This document shows positions 38,186-46,741 of a stretch of 64,000 nucleotides of DNA, in pieces. This DNA is from Flammeovirga kamogawensis (lineage in GTDB: Bacteria; Bacteroidota; Bacteroidia; Cytophagales; Flammeovirgaceae). The translations under genes were made by a program, and so were the position numbers. The DNA lies in contig NZ_CP076128.1 in NCBI RefSeq assembly GCF_018736065.1, positions 3,139,501 through 3,203,500 of the forward strand, given 5' to 3'. A model generated the notes under the pieces. The model did no database searches and was not told the origin of the DNA. It saw nothing but the letters and a program-made list of their open reading frames with translations. How positions within the stretch are numbered: the stretch's first letter is position 1; each line of letters starts with the position of its first letter.

Positions 38186-39238
38186 ATGAAAACTTTTTTA
38201 CTACTCACCTACTTAGTACTACTACAAGTAACAATAATTAAAGCACAAGATGTTATTTCTGCTACTCCATTATGGTTACCTTCTTCTCAGAACCCTGCCC
38301 TAGCAGGATCATCTTTTAATAAAGGAAATGTAGCATTTCGTTACGCAACCATTAAAGATGGCCTTAGTTATATAAACGTAGGTGGAGATTTAGGTATTCA
38401 GAAAGAAAAAAGAAATGGTTTAGGCATTGGTATCAATTATAACCAACTCACCTATCCTTTTAGACAGGATGACAACAATGAAAAAGGAAACTTAAAACAA
38501 CAAGCTTTATCTATTCCCCTATCAATGTTATTTAGAAATGAAGAAAGGGCATTTTCATTTGGAATATCTTTAGGGTATTTACAATATAGTATTGACGATA
38601 ATTTTGGTACTTACTACAGTCAACTTAACCCTAATTCTTCTATTAACGGAAATTCCCCTTCTTATAGTTTTTCAAATAGACAAGAGTCTACTTTTGATAT
38701 TGGAGCAGGGGTTAGCTTTTTTACACACGAACATTTTTTAGTAAGTGTTTCTGCAAAACATTTGCAAAATTTTATATCGTCAGAGAACGAAGCGAGTTTA
38801 TTTAATCAGTTACAGCCTAGAGTAGAGTTTTTAGGGCAATACATTATACATAATCCAATCTCTTCTTTAGGTCTTATATCTACCGCAGGTTATTTTTGGG
38901 AGAACAACAGTCAACAAGCTTATTTATCTGTAGAAGGAAAAATTGAAATAATAAGTTTAGGAGGAGGTTGGATTCCAAATTTTGCAGATAATGTAGTAGA
39001 TAATAGGTATTTTATAACTTCTTCAGTTGATATTCCGATAGGAGAAAAAGCAACACTATCAAGAAGAGGGAGAATAGAAAAAGCAAAAAATATTATTGGT
39101 TTAAAGTTGGTTTATTATCCAAGTATTTCAAATAACTCACTGATTTACCCGACGATAGAGTTTACTTTGTCGGCAAAATTATCAAATAACAAATTTAAGA
39201 AACAGCTTAAGCGCTTAACATCTCTTCCAACTTTATAA
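38186..39238 (+). CDS. PorP/SprF family type IX secretion-associated outer membrane protein
   Basis: The 350-aa product has a signal peptide (LLLTYLVLLQVTIIKAQ). It then shows the family start LPSSQNPALAGSSFNKGNVAFRY, in which NPA.AG is the hallmark of PorP/SprF, and ends in beta strands that should form an outer-membrane barrel (GIGINYNQL, FSFGISLGYLQYSI, FDIGAGVSFF). Members of this family support export or surface attachment of T9SS cargo. The gene overlaps neither neighbour but follows the Ig-like gene by 11 bases. Its nearness to three T9SS cargo genes fits a dedicated accessory role (inference). Confidence 0.85.
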   Translation: MKTFLLLTYLVLLQVTIIKAQDVISATPLWLPSSQNPALAGSSFNKGNVAFRYATIKDGLSYINVGGDLGIQKEKRNGLGIGINYNQLTYPFRQDDNNEKGNLKQQALSIPLSMLFRNEERAFSFGISLGYLQYSIDDNFGTYYSQLNPNSSINGNSPSYSFSNRQESTFDIGAGVSFFTHEHFLVSVSAKHLQNFISSENEASLFNQLQPRVEFLGQYIIHNPISSLGLISTAGYFWENNSQQAYLSVEGKIEIISLGGGWIPNFADNVVDNRYFITSSVDIPIGEKATLSRRGRIEKAKNIIGLKLVYYPSISNNSLIYPTIEFTLSAKLSNNKFKKQLKRLTSLPTL

Positions 39239-39320
39239 GAAAAACAGGCAATTAGTGTTAAATCATTTTGCATAACTTTTTACATTTCACCGCTAAAGGT
39301 GTTAATCAATGTAAATTAAT

Positions 39321-39334
39321 AACAAGACCTTGTT
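39321..39334. promoter_or_regulatory. Inverted repeat upstream of the TonB-like gene
   Basis: AACAAG-AC-CTTGTT, perfect 6+2+6, lies in the 225-base spacer between porP/sprF and the TonB-like gene. It could be a dimeric regulator site. Confidence 0.3.
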
Positions 39335-39388
39335 AAGTTGGTTAAATCACTGATCATCAAAAAGAAATAATTGTACATTAAAATTACC

Positions 39389-39402
39389 GAAGAGGCCTCT
39401 TC
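39389..39402. promoter_or_regulatory. Perfect 14-base palindrome upstream of the TonB-like gene
   Basis: GAAGAGGCCTCTTC is a perfect palindrome unusually rich in G+C for this window, 62 bases before the ATG at 39464. A short T run follows, so a weak terminator is an alternative to an operator. Confidence 0.35.
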
Positions 39403-39463
39403 TTTTAAAATAATCTGTTCACATAGACGGTACTACGCAAGTATGCCTAAAATTTAATGTACT

Positions 39464-40276
39464 ATGATTGATATTTTAAAACTAATTGGTCCCGAAGGTA
39501 TACTCTTCATCTTCGTGACACTCCTCATTGTACTTGTTCAACTCTTCAGGTACATCATTAAAAAACGGGAGACCACTCCTACGCATCTCAGGAATGATTT
39601 GCAAAAAAAGTACGACAGCGTAAACTTAGATAAGTACACTAGCTTTTTTAGAATGGTTGGTTTATCTATTGCTATGGTTACGCTATTAGCTGCTTTTGAA
39701 TATCCTACCCCTAGATCTGTAATTTTAGACGATTGGGAAGCAAAAAAACTTATAGATGATACACAGTTTGACTCATCTTTTGTGATTCCAGACCCTGTTT
39801 TACCAAAGGTAAAGCCAATACCTAAAGTTATAACTATTATTGAAGTTGATGACCCTAAAGATGTCACTGATATTATAATAGATATTCCTGAAGATTTTAC
39901 AGATGATACCGTAATTGAAGACCCTGTAGAAGTTTTTGACGAACCAGATGAACCGGTTGTAGATTATGTAACTATTGCAGAACAAACAGCATCTTTTAAA
40001 GGTGGAATGGGTAAGTTCTATAAATGGTTAGGTAGACGTATAAAGTACCCTGCCCAAGCAAAACGAATGGGCGTTGAAGGAAAAGTTTTTGTTCAGTTTA
40101 TAATAGAACTTGACGGTAAACTTTCTAATGTAAAAGTAGTAAGAGGAATTGGTGGTGGTTGCGATGAAGAGGCTGTAAGAGTCCTCAAATCATCGCCAGA
40201 TTGGAAACCAGCAAAACAAAGAGGCAGACCTGTAAGAATGCAAATGGTTATTCCAATTTCTTTTCAATTGAACTAA
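39464..40276 (+). CDS. TonB-like energy-transducing protein
   Basis: The 270-aa protein has two hydrophobic helices, about 8-31 (GILFIFVTLLIVLVQLFRYII) and 63-80 (MVGLSIAMVTLLAAFEYP). A proline- and acid-rich periplasmic spacer (DPVLPKVKPIPKVI ... DEPDEPVVDYV) follows, then a C-terminal TonB domain from about 180. The domain is marked by RIKYPAQAKRMGVEGKVFVQF, GGGCDEEAVRVL and PISFQLN. TonB couples the proton-motive force to outer-membrane receptors. No exbB/exbD or receptor gene is adjacent, and two N-terminal helices rather than one is less usual. The related TonB-family members of Bacteroidota often sit alone. Confidence 0.88.
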   Translation: MIDILKLIGPEGILFIFVTLLIVLVQLFRYIIKKRETTPTHLRNDLQKKYDSVNLDKYTSFFRMVGLSIAMVTLLAAFEYPTPRSVILDDWEAKKLIDDTQFDSSFVIPDPVLPKVKPIPKVITIIEVDDPKDVTDIIIDIPEDFTDDTVIEDPVEVFDEPDEPVVDYVTIAEQTASFKGGMGKFYKWLGRRIKYPAQAKRMGVEGKVFVQFIIELDGKLSNVKVVRGIGGGCDEEAVRVLKSSPDWKPAKQRGRPVRMQMVIPISFQLN

Positions 40277-40384
40277 ATATTAACCGATACTGTATGAATA
40301 AATAAGTAAGGAACTATTATCCGTTTTTTCTTACTAATCCGTAATCGTAAATGCATCAATATTTTAAATAATGTTGATGCATTA

Positions 40385-42025
40385 TTATTTTACGGTAACA
40401 GATACTTTTTCTTGTAATTCTTTTTTACTTTTTAGTGTTGCTACCTCTTTACTCAAAGCCATTTGATAATATTCAGCAGCTGTTTTCCAATTATTATTTT
40501 TGGCGTAATAATCCCCAATTATCTCATAACTTTCATAAGCCTCAGGGTTTAATTGTATAAATTCTTGAATCTCATTATCAGTAAGTTTCTCTAATTCGTA
40601 ATTCCAATTTTTATATTTTGTGGCTAATGCTTTAAAAGTAGCGTAGTTTTTAAAATCAGTTGTTTCTATAAACTCATCTTTAGGAATGTGTTTGTTGGTA
40701 ATAGACAGTGAAATTGGAGGAGGATAATTTTCAGCACCTTGAAATACAGAGTCTAGATTATAGCAAATATATTCGTCTAGTTGAGAATGATGAGCTGCTA
40801 CCCACATTTCTTTACTTAAAGGCTTAAAGATGACAGAGTGATGTAAATTAAGAGTGTTTATAGATTTCTGATTTCCATATCCAATATTCTGATTTTCGAT
40901 CCCTTTTGTATCTCTTAAAATACGAGCAATATCAATTACAGATAAATGCTGTCTTTCAGCCAATAATTCGGTAAGTCTAATTGCTCTATATTGTGTAGCA
41001 TTTTCTTCATTATATACTTTGGCAGGGTGTAAAGATGGTGTCTGAAGGTGGTTGGTAACTATAAGTTCATCGGTTCTCATATGTAGAGAATCAATACCAG
41101 TAGGTGTTTTTTCTATTAGGATAGCAGTAGTATCAAAAGCAGAAGAAACTAATATAGATTCAGAAATATAAGCTTCTTTTGTGAATGCAATATTATAAGC
41201 TTCATCCACTGTTAGTGCATATTGTAAAATTTCTCTTGCAATAAGGGACATAGGCATTGTAGCTGCTAACGGAAATTTAGATTCAACAGCATTAATACTT
41301 ACAGTTAAACCTGTCTCGTTCATGCCAGAAACAGCACCAATAAACCCACCCCAGCTAATAGAAGCATACTTAAAACCTTCTTGTGGTTTTACAAAATGTA
41401 TTATTTTTTGTTGATCAAATTCTTTACCCAAAGAGAAATCAAAATTTCTACCAATAAGTACATCATTGTCTAACGTTTTTTTTCCTTTAATGGCAAAGGC
41501 TGTATTTCCTTTTACCTCAACATCTTCAAAAGAGTGTTCAATATCATAAATACCGTGGTAGTTTAATATTCTCTGATAAGGCGTTCCAAAATCGTTATAT
41601 TTAGTAGAGGCATTTAAAGAAATACCATACATTTCTTTACAATATTCAGGTAAGATTCTATTATCAAGATGGCGGTTGTACATAGCATTTAATACTCTAA
41701 TAACTCCAATGCTTTTACTCGGTGACTTTTCAGATATTTTTTCTATAAAAACTCGTTCTTGTTGTTGTAAAATGTCTTGACTTAATTTACCTGTACTGTA
41801 GCCAATTTCAAAGGGAGTACCTTCTGTATAAAGCTCCCAAATTCCTTCCTTTTTCTTATTGATGAAATTATTTTTTAGAACAAAACGAGTACTGCTTAAC
41901 GTATCAACTTTTAGAGTTGTAATAGAAGTATCACTAATTGTTGGGTGAGGGATATTAATCCAAGATTCTACCCATACAATAAGAATTAATATTAATAGAG
42001 AGAGTGCTATTCCTAGTTTCCTCAT
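40385..42025 (-). CDS. C45-family (acyl-CoA:6-APA acyltransferase-like) protein, nucleophile cysteine replaced
   Basis: The 546-aa product has an N-terminal membrane anchor (LGIALSLLILILIVWVESW). Its Ntn-type acyltransferase fold is shown by LIGRNFDFSLG, GFKYASISWGGFIGAVSGMN and ETGLTVSINA, the family landmarks. The C terminus has a TPR-like helix pair (WKTAAEYYQMALSKE). In this family the chain cuts itself before a Cys in a G-C-T-T/S context. Here the matching residue is N174 (GNTAFAIKG, codon AAT). That should prevent classical self-cleavage unless T175 substitutes. It may therefore be inactive or a binding protein (inference). It stands alone between convergent and same-strand genes. Confidence 0.75.
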   Translation of the reverse strand: MRKLGIALSLLILILIVWVESWINIPHPTISDTSITTLKVDTLSSTRFVLKNNFINKKKEGIWELYTEGTPFEIGYSTGKLSQDILQQQERVFIEKISEKSPSKSIGVIRVLNAMYNRHLDNRILPEYCKEMYGISLNASTKYNDFGTPYQRILNYHGIYDIEHSFEDVEVKGNTAFAIKGKKTLDNDVLIGRNFDFSLGKEFDQQKIIHFVKPQEGFKYASISWGGFIGAVSGMNETGLTVSINAVESKFPLAATMPMSLIAREILQYALTVDEAYNIAFTKEAYISESILVSSAFDTTAILIEKTPTGIDSLHMRTDELIVTNHLQTPSLHPAKVYNEENATQYRAIRLTELLAERQHLSVIDIARILRDTKGIENQNIGYGNQKSINTLNLHHSVIFKPLSKEMWVAAHHSQLDEYICYNLDSVFQGAENYPPPISLSITNKHIPKDEFIETTDFKNYATFKALATKYKNWNYELEKLTDNEIQEFIQLNPEAYESYEIIGDYYAKNNNWKTAAEYYQMALSKEVATLKSKKELQEKVSVTVK

Positions 42026-42113
42026 GAAGTAAAAAAATATTTAGGAGTTAGAAAGTAATGAGTGAAAGTAAATATACTAATTTTAGTAGTAAATTTTGAG
42101 GTGAAAATTAATC

Positions 42114-42149
42114 AAAAAGCACGACTACCATACAGTAATCGTGCTTTTT
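42114..42149 (-). terminator. Terminator of the 120-aa gene
   Basis: AAAAAGCACGA (42114-42124) pairs with TCGTGCTTTTT (42139-42149), with further pairing inside. It lies just downstream of the minus-strand gene ending at 42172; the U run is the 3' arm itself. Confidence 0.7.
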
Positions 42150-42171
42150 AAAACTTTTTTAGAAGTAAATT

Positions 42172-42534
42172 CTAATTATCTGATAGTGTAAATATTCCTT
42201 CAAACTTAAAGAAAACTTTATCATCTGTAGAAATTTCTGCACTGACTCCAATATCTTTTTCAGAATAATTTTTAGTGTTGATAGACATATCTACAACGCT
42301 TTGTTCTTCTGGTTTAAACAAAGAAATCAACTTAATTTTATTTGCTGAAGAGATAGAACAATGTACATTCTCTTTGTTTTCATAAATCTTTTTTACTAGT
42401 TCCATCATACTAGCTTCTGGTGCATCTGTCTCTGTTTCTGACAGAATATTCTGATTTACTTTAAATTGAGCCTCGATTGTTTGTTTATTCTTTTTGATGG
42501 TGTCTATTTGTAAAAACTTAGTAGCATCTAACAT
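42172..42534 (-). CDS. Small cytoplasmic protein, unknown
   Basis: The 120-aa product has no signal peptide or membrane helix. It alternates beta strands (QTIEAQFKVNQNIL, NKIKLISLFKPEEQSVVDMSI, KVFFKFEGIFTLSD) around one helix (MMELVKKIYENKE), a pattern that could be a small alpha/beta or hotdog-like fold. I cannot assign a family. A TAnnTTTG promoter on the minus strand precedes it with a 119-base leader containing a long inverted repeat, and a terminator follows, so it is an independent unit. Confidence 0.6.
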   Translation of the reverse strand: MLDATKFLQIDTIKKNKQTIEAQFKVNQNILSETETDAPEASMMELVKKIYENKENVHCSISSANKIKLISLFKPEEQSVVDMSINTKNYSEKDIGVSAEISTDDKVFFKFEGIFTLSDN

Positions 42535-42569
42535 ATTGATTAGTGTATTTTAGTTAGAGAATTTGATTT

Positions 42570-42600
42570 CTTTAAACAGTGTTATAAACCTTGTTTAAAG
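42570..42600 (-). promoter_or_regulatory. Inverted repeat in the leader of the 120-aa gene
   Basis: CTTTAAACA (42570-42578) and TGTTTAAAG (42592-42600) are perfect 9-bp arms around a 13-base spacer, 36 bases upstream of the start codon at 42534. It could be an operator or a leader RNA hairpin. Confidence 0.35.
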
Positions 42601-42659
42601 TATTGTCAAAAAATTGATTTTATTGAACTACATCCTGTAATTCTTGCCGATTGTTTGCT

Positions 42660-42688
42660 CAAAGATAACAAAGGGTTTTGATTTACAA
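42660..42688 (-). promoter_or_regulatory. Promoter of the 120-aa gene
   Basis: Read on the minus strand, TTG (42688-42686), 18 bases, then TATCTTTG (42667-42660) fits the Bacteroidota -33/-7 pattern. Confidence 0.45.
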
Positions 42689-42810
42689 GAAAATGAATGA
42701 ATAATATATTTATACAACGTTAATTGTAGAAGTATTTATTCACTTATAGAGGCTAGTTTATGATTTTAAATTTATTTGACCAATCTTCTGTTATCTCATT
42801 TTTATTAGAA

Positions 42811-42818
42811 TATCTTTG
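42811..42818 (+). promoter_or_regulatory. -7 element of the aminopeptidase gene
   Basis: TATCTTTG matches TAnnTTTG and lies 26 bases before the ATG at 42845, which gives a very short leader. No exact TTG was found at -33. Confidence 0.45.
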
Positions 42819-42844
42819 TTAGTAGTATAATAGATTAACTATTT

Positions 42845-43900
42845 ATGAGTATAAAACAACAAATTTGGTATTGGTTTAAACGGGTAATTTTACTGCTATT
42901 TATAGGGATGATAGCATTCTTAGGGTATTACCATAAAGAAGCAACTTATGGAATTCGTCAGGGTTTAGGGCAATTAGATATTATGTTTAATGCAAAACCC
43001 CTTGATGTTTACTTAGCTGATACCTCTTTTACAGAAGAACAAAAGAGTAAGATTAGATTAATTCAGGAGATACGTCAGTTTACTGTAGACTCTCTAGGTC
43101 TAGATAAATCGAATAGCTATACTAAATTATATAACCAACACGGTAATCCAATTCTTTGGACAGTAACAGCCTGTGCTCCTTTTAATTTTGAAGCAAAAAG
43201 ATGGTCCTTTCCTATTTTTGGAACGTTTTCTTATAAAGGTTTTTTTGATAAACAATTGGCAAAACAAGCTAGAGATAAATTAAGAGACGAAGGTTTTGAT
43301 GCCGAGGTTGGAGAAGTGTCTGCTTGGTCTACTTTAGGAGTTTTGAATGATCCTATATTATCAAACATGCTCAATAGAAATGTAGGTAGTTTATCTCGTT
43401 TAATAATTCATGAGCTAACTCATGGTACTCTCTATGTTAAAAATAGTGTTTCATATAATGAGAACTTAGCAGATTTTGTTGGTGACGAAGGTGCTAAAAG
43501 ATTTTTAATTTATAAATATGGTAGACACTCAATAGAATATGTAACGTATATGGCAAGGAAAGAAGACCGTAAAGTGTTTTCAGAATATATATTGAAAGGA
43601 ACTAAAGAGCTTGATAGTCTATATTTATCTTTTCCAGAGAGTATGAGCGTGGATCAAAAAAATGAATTAAAAAACAAGAAAATTTCTGAAATAACGAAAG
43701 GTATCCAACATCTTCAATTTGCAAACGATCGCTACTGTGATTATTTCTCAGATTTCACTCCTAATAATACCTTCTTTATGGGTTTTAAAAGATATAGAGG
43801 AAAACAGAATGAGTTTAAAGAAGAATTTGATAACCAATTTAATGGCGATTTTCATGCTTATATGACTTATTTGAAAGAGACTTATAAACCATTGTTTTAG
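42845..43900 (+). CDS. Putative membrane-anchored zinc aminopeptidase (DUF2265/PF10023-like)
   Basis: The 351-aa protein has an N-terminal membrane helix (VILLLFIGMIAFLGYYH). The zinc motif HELTH is at 189-193 (LIIHELTHGTLYVKN), followed by SYNENLADFVGDEGAKRFL, in which the E and D supply further ligands. Other landmarks are YLADTSFTEEQKSKIRLIQEIR at the start and GYLQ-like FDKQLAKQARDKL in the middle. This arrangement matches the predicted aminopeptidases first noted in proteobacteria. It should act at the outer face of the inner membrane. It is alone on its transcript, with its own -7 element. Confidence 0.8.
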   Translation: MSIKQQIWYWFKRVILLLFIGMIAFLGYYHKEATYGIRQGLGQLDIMFNAKPLDVYLADTSFTEEQKSKIRLIQEIRQFTVDSLGLDKSNSYTKLYNQHGNPILWTVTACAPFNFEAKRWSFPIFGTFSYKGFFDKQLAKQARDKLRDEGFDAEVGEVSAWSTLGVLNDPILSNMLNRNVGSLSRLIIHELTHGTLYVKNSVSYNENLADFVGDEGAKRFLIYKYGRHSIEYVTYMARKEDRKVFSEYILKGTKELDSLYLSFPESMSVDQKNELKNKKISEITKGIQHLQFANDRYCDYFSDFTPNNTFFMGFKRYRGKQNEFKEEFDNQFNGDFHAYMTYLKETYKPLF

Positions 43901-44079
43901 AATAGAAATCATTTTACATTGGTTAGAATTTCAGTATTTATTGGTTTATTCTAGATTTATGACTAATTGAGTTCAAATATGATTTGTTAGTATAACATAT
44001 TCCTTTAAAGTATTGTTTTACAATAGTATAACCTGAATTACTTTTCAAGTTCTTACTCTAAGATAAAAGTATGTAAATA

Positions 44080-44766
44080 TTAATATTCAGGTAATTCTAA
44101 TTCAATTTCATCAAGTTCTTCTTCTTCAGGAACTATAATTTCTACAACTTTAAAAAAACTTTTTCTTAAAGCAGTTTCATGTACGTTTGGATAAAACTCT
44201 TCTTCTTTATTTAGAGATTCAAATAGTTTTTCTACGTCATTAATACCTTCCAATTTTGAATTTTCTATTAATTCAAAATTCATAAAATATCTTGACCCTA
44301 AATTATGAATTATTCCTATTTCATTACTAAAGTAAAGCGTTCTGATAGTATCATAATTGTTATCAGGACAACATGAACAATTTTTTAATTTCAGTTTTAC
44401 GAATTTACTTACACTAATTTTTTGATGATTGATAGTAAATGATTTCTTGTCAATAAAATTCAATTCTTTCATATCATCTCCTAACCAATTTCCTTTGAGT
44501 GTATTCTTATTATTATCATACACAAAATGTGAATGTTGATAATCATAAATTTTAATATTTTTGTCAATAAACGATTCTGTAATTTTTAAATTGAGATTAG
44601 AATAAGTATTTAAATTTGAAGTTGAAGGACTTAATTCAAAGTTTCTAAATAATTTTACTTTATATACTTCTGCTTTTTTGCTTTCTCCTATAAATTCTGA
44701 TTCAGGCTTACATGAAAAAAATAAAAAAGTAAATATGATAAAAGATATAGATTGAATTTTAAGCAT
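44080..44766 (-). CDS. Lipoprotein, unknown
   Basis: The 228-aa product has a lipoprotein signal ending FTFLFFSC, with the lipidated cysteine at about residue 19. The mature part is beta-rich and carries a tight cysteine cluster (LKNCSCCPDN), which could bind a metal or form disulphides. The C terminus is very acidic (VPEEEELDEIELELPEY). I recognise no family. It has long spacers on both sides and lies downstream of, and on the same strand as, cystathionine beta-synthase, from which it is separated by a terminator. Confidence 0.65.
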   Translation of the reverse strand: MLKIQSISFIIFTFLFFSCKPESEFIGESKKAEVYKVKLFRNFELSPSTSNLNTYSNLNLKITESFIDKNIKIYDYQHSHFVYDNNKNTLKGNWLGDDMKELNFIDKKSFTINHQKISVSKFVKLKLKNCSCCPDNNYDTIRTLYFSNEIGIIHNLGSRYFMNFELIENSKLEGINDVEKLFESLNKEEEFYPNVHETALRKSFFKVVEIIVPEEEELDEIELELPEY

Positions 44767-44873
44767 AGTTTAGATAATGAGGTGTTTATGATCATTTTAT
44801 AATTTAAATATGAATTTTTATGAATCTATAAAATGGACCTTTCTCTTAGGTTAATTTAAGGTATTAAAAGAAA

Positions 44874-44909
44874 AAGAGGGAAAAGTATCACAAATACCTC
44901 ATCCCTCTT
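44874..44909 (-). terminator. Terminator of the cystathionine beta-synthase gene
   Basis: AAGAGGGA (44874-44881) pairs with TCCCTCTT (44902-44909), with GTAT/ATAC pairing inside. The A-rich sequence before 44874 gives a U run on the minus strand. Confidence 0.7.
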
Positions 44910-44944
44910 ACTTCTATAGTAGATATATCTAATTGATTTTCAAA

Positions 44945-46330
44945 TCAACCTTTACCTTTATCATTAGACGTTTGTTGTCTTAAATGGTTCAAGACATCAA
45001 TCTTAGTAATAAGCCCAACAAATTTACTATCGTTCATTAAAATAGCCACCATTCCATCACGGAAGATTTCCATTAAACGGTCAATACTATCAGATGCATC
45101 AATTACTACTAAATTACTGGTCATGTATTCTGCAACAAAACGCTCAAAGGCAGATTCATCATCATAAACGCTAAAAAGAATATCAGATTCATCAATAATA
45201 CCTAAGATACTATCACCATCCATAATAGGAAGCTGAGAAATATCATGAGTTTTCATCTTTTTATAAGCATCTAAAAGCGTATCTTCAATACTTGCCGTTA
45301 CTACCTCACCTCTATCATAATAATTAGAAATAAGGTCACGTAAATCGCCAAAAGTTTCTTTATCGATAAAGCCTTTTTCCTTCATCCAATTATCGTTAAA
45401 TAATTTTGAGAAGTATTTGTTACCACTATCACAAACAAAAGTAACTACACGTTTAGGAGTTGTTTGCTCACGGCAATATTTTAAAGCTGCAGCAATTAAA
45501 GTTCCTGAAGAAGATCCTGCTAGAATTCCTTCTTTTATTAAAACTTCACGAGCAGTATTAAAACTTTCTTTATCAGAAATAGAATAGGCTGTTTTAGTCA
45601 TAGAGAAGTCGGCAATATCAGGAATAAAATCCTCTCCAATACCTTCTACATACCAAGAACCAGCTTCTCCGTATTTTCCTGTATCTATATAATCTTTTAA
45701 GATTGATCCTTCTGGATCTGCAAGTACTAAATCTGTATCTGGACTTTCCTTTTTAAAGAAAGCAGCCATACCAGAAATTGTTCCCGAAGATCCCACACCA
45801 GAAACAACAGCATCTACTTTACCATCCATCTGATTAAAAATTTCTGGAGCAGTAGTTAATTCGTGTGCTAAAGAGTTATCTGGGTTAGAGAACTGATCTA
45901 TATAATAGTATCCCTTTTCTTTAGAGATACGCAATGCCATATCTTGATAATATTCTGGGTGACCTTTACCAACATCAGAACGTGTTTGTAAAACCTCTAC
46001 TCCCATTGCTTTTAAGTGAGCTACTTTTTCTCCACTCATCTTATCAGGCATAACTAAAATCAATTTATAGCCTTTAAGAATAGCAATTAAAGCCAATCCT
46101 AAACCAGTATTACCTGCGGTTGCTTCAATTAAAGTATCACCAGGTTTAATTTTACCTGCTTTTTCAGCATTTTCAATCATACTTAAAGCAATACGATCTT
46201 TAATAGATCCACCTGGGTTCTGGTTTTCTAGCTTTAAATACAACTCACAATTGCCTGTATCTATATTACTAACTTTAACGATAGGAGTATTTCCAATCAG
46301 AGAAATAAGGTCATGTTGTTTTTTGTTCAT
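44945..46330 (-). CDS. Cystathionine beta-synthase
   Basis: Starting at the ATG at 46330 the product is 461 aa and begins NKKQHDLISLIGNTPIVKV, the usual family start. An in-frame upstream extension to 46387 is rejected because a -7 element overlaps it. The PLP lysine is K44 in NPGGSIKDRIA. The phosphate-binding loop is TAGNTGLGLA, and GVGSSGTISG is the glycine loop. Two CBS domains follow from about 330 (ISQLPIMDGDSILGIIDESD and MVAILMNDSKFVGLITKID). It should condense serine and homocysteine to cystathionine, though O-acetylserine-type activity is possible. There is no heme domain. Confidence 0.9.
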   Translation of the reverse strand: MNKKQHDLISLIGNTPIVKVSNIDTGNCELYLKLENQNPGGSIKDRIALSMIENAEKAGKIKPGDTLIEATAGNTGLGLALIAILKGYKLILVMPDKMSGEKVAHLKAMGVEVLQTRSDVGKGHPEYYQDMALRISKEKGYYYIDQFSNPDNSLAHELTTAPEIFNQMDGKVDAVVSGVGSSGTISGMAAFFKKESPDTDLVLADPEGSILKDYIDTGKYGEAGSWYVEGIGEDFIPDIADFSMTKTAYSISDKESFNTAREVLIKEGILAGSSSGTLIAAALKYCREQTTPKRVVTFVCDSGNKYFSKLFNDNWMKEKGFIDKETFGDLRDLISNYYDRGEVVTASIEDTLLDAYKKMKTHDISQLPIMDGDSILGIIDESDILFSVYDDESAFERFVAEYMTSNLVVIDASDSIDRLMEIFRDGMVAILMNDSKFVGLITKIDVLNHLRQQTSNDKGKG

Positions 46331-46371
46331 CTTTCTCGCGCTTGTACGTTCCACAATTCGACAAATTTTGA

Positions 46372-46379
46372 CAAAAATA
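46372..46379 (-). promoter_or_regulatory. -7 element of cystathionine beta-synthase
   Basis: Read on the minus strand it is TATTTTTG, a TAnnTTTG match. It would start the transcript near 46365, inside the extended reading frame, and so supports the ATG at 46330 as the true start. Confidence 0.45.
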
Positions 46380-46662
46380 CACAACATGATTTGATAAGTA
46401 GGTTTAAATATGTTAACGATTTTGATTATTTATAGGATAGTTGAAAAAACAAATGTTACATAATGTATCAATGTTGATTTATTAACCAATAAAATGATTT
46501 TATTTTAAACTTTATTAGTTTTTGTATTTTTGAAAATGTATATTTGTTCAAATATTTATCGGTAATGGTTTCAAAATTGAGATTTTTGATAGATATTTAT
46601 ATAAAAGTCAAAAATAATTGACATTCTTAAGAACTACGTACTTATGTTACGTTCTTCTCCCC

Positions 46663-46670
46663 TAAGTTTG
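46663..46670 (+). promoter_or_regulatory. -7 element of recA
   Basis: TAAGTTTG matches TAnnTTTG, 71 bases before the recA ATG. No TTG is found at the usual -33 distance. Instead the half-sites GAAC at 46631 and GTTC at 46651 lie where an activator or repressor would sit. Confidence 0.45.
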
Positions 46671-46741
46671 TAATATAATCAATGAGGAAACGATTTGATT
46701 TTTACAAGAAACATAACTTACACCATTAAATATATATTATC

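Larger units (their letters stand above)
42535..42844. promoter_or_regulatory. Divergent spacer with promoters for the 120-aa gene and the aminopeptidase
   Basis: This 310-base spacer has no gene. It holds a minus-strand promoter (CAAAGATA at 42660-42667 with CAA at 42686-42688), an inverted repeat at 42570-42600 in the leader of the minus gene, and a plus-strand -7 element at 42811-42818. Confidence 0.5.
46331..46741. promoter_or_regulatory. Divergent spacer between cystathionine beta-synthase and recA
   Basis: This 411-base AT-rich region holds no gene. It contains the minus-strand -7 element at 46372-46379, the plus-strand -7 element at 46663-46670, and the half-site pair GAAC-N16-GTTC at 46631-46654. 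The rest shows no further structure I trust. Confidence 0.5.

Noticed and set aside
46331-46387. Longer start for cystathionine beta-synthase (19 extra residues)
   Set aside because: The extension does not match the family start, and a TAnnTTTG element on the minus strand lies within it.
46631-46654. LexA box before recA
   Set aside because: The half-sites are 16 bases apart, unlike known LexA boxes; kept only as a low-interest finding.
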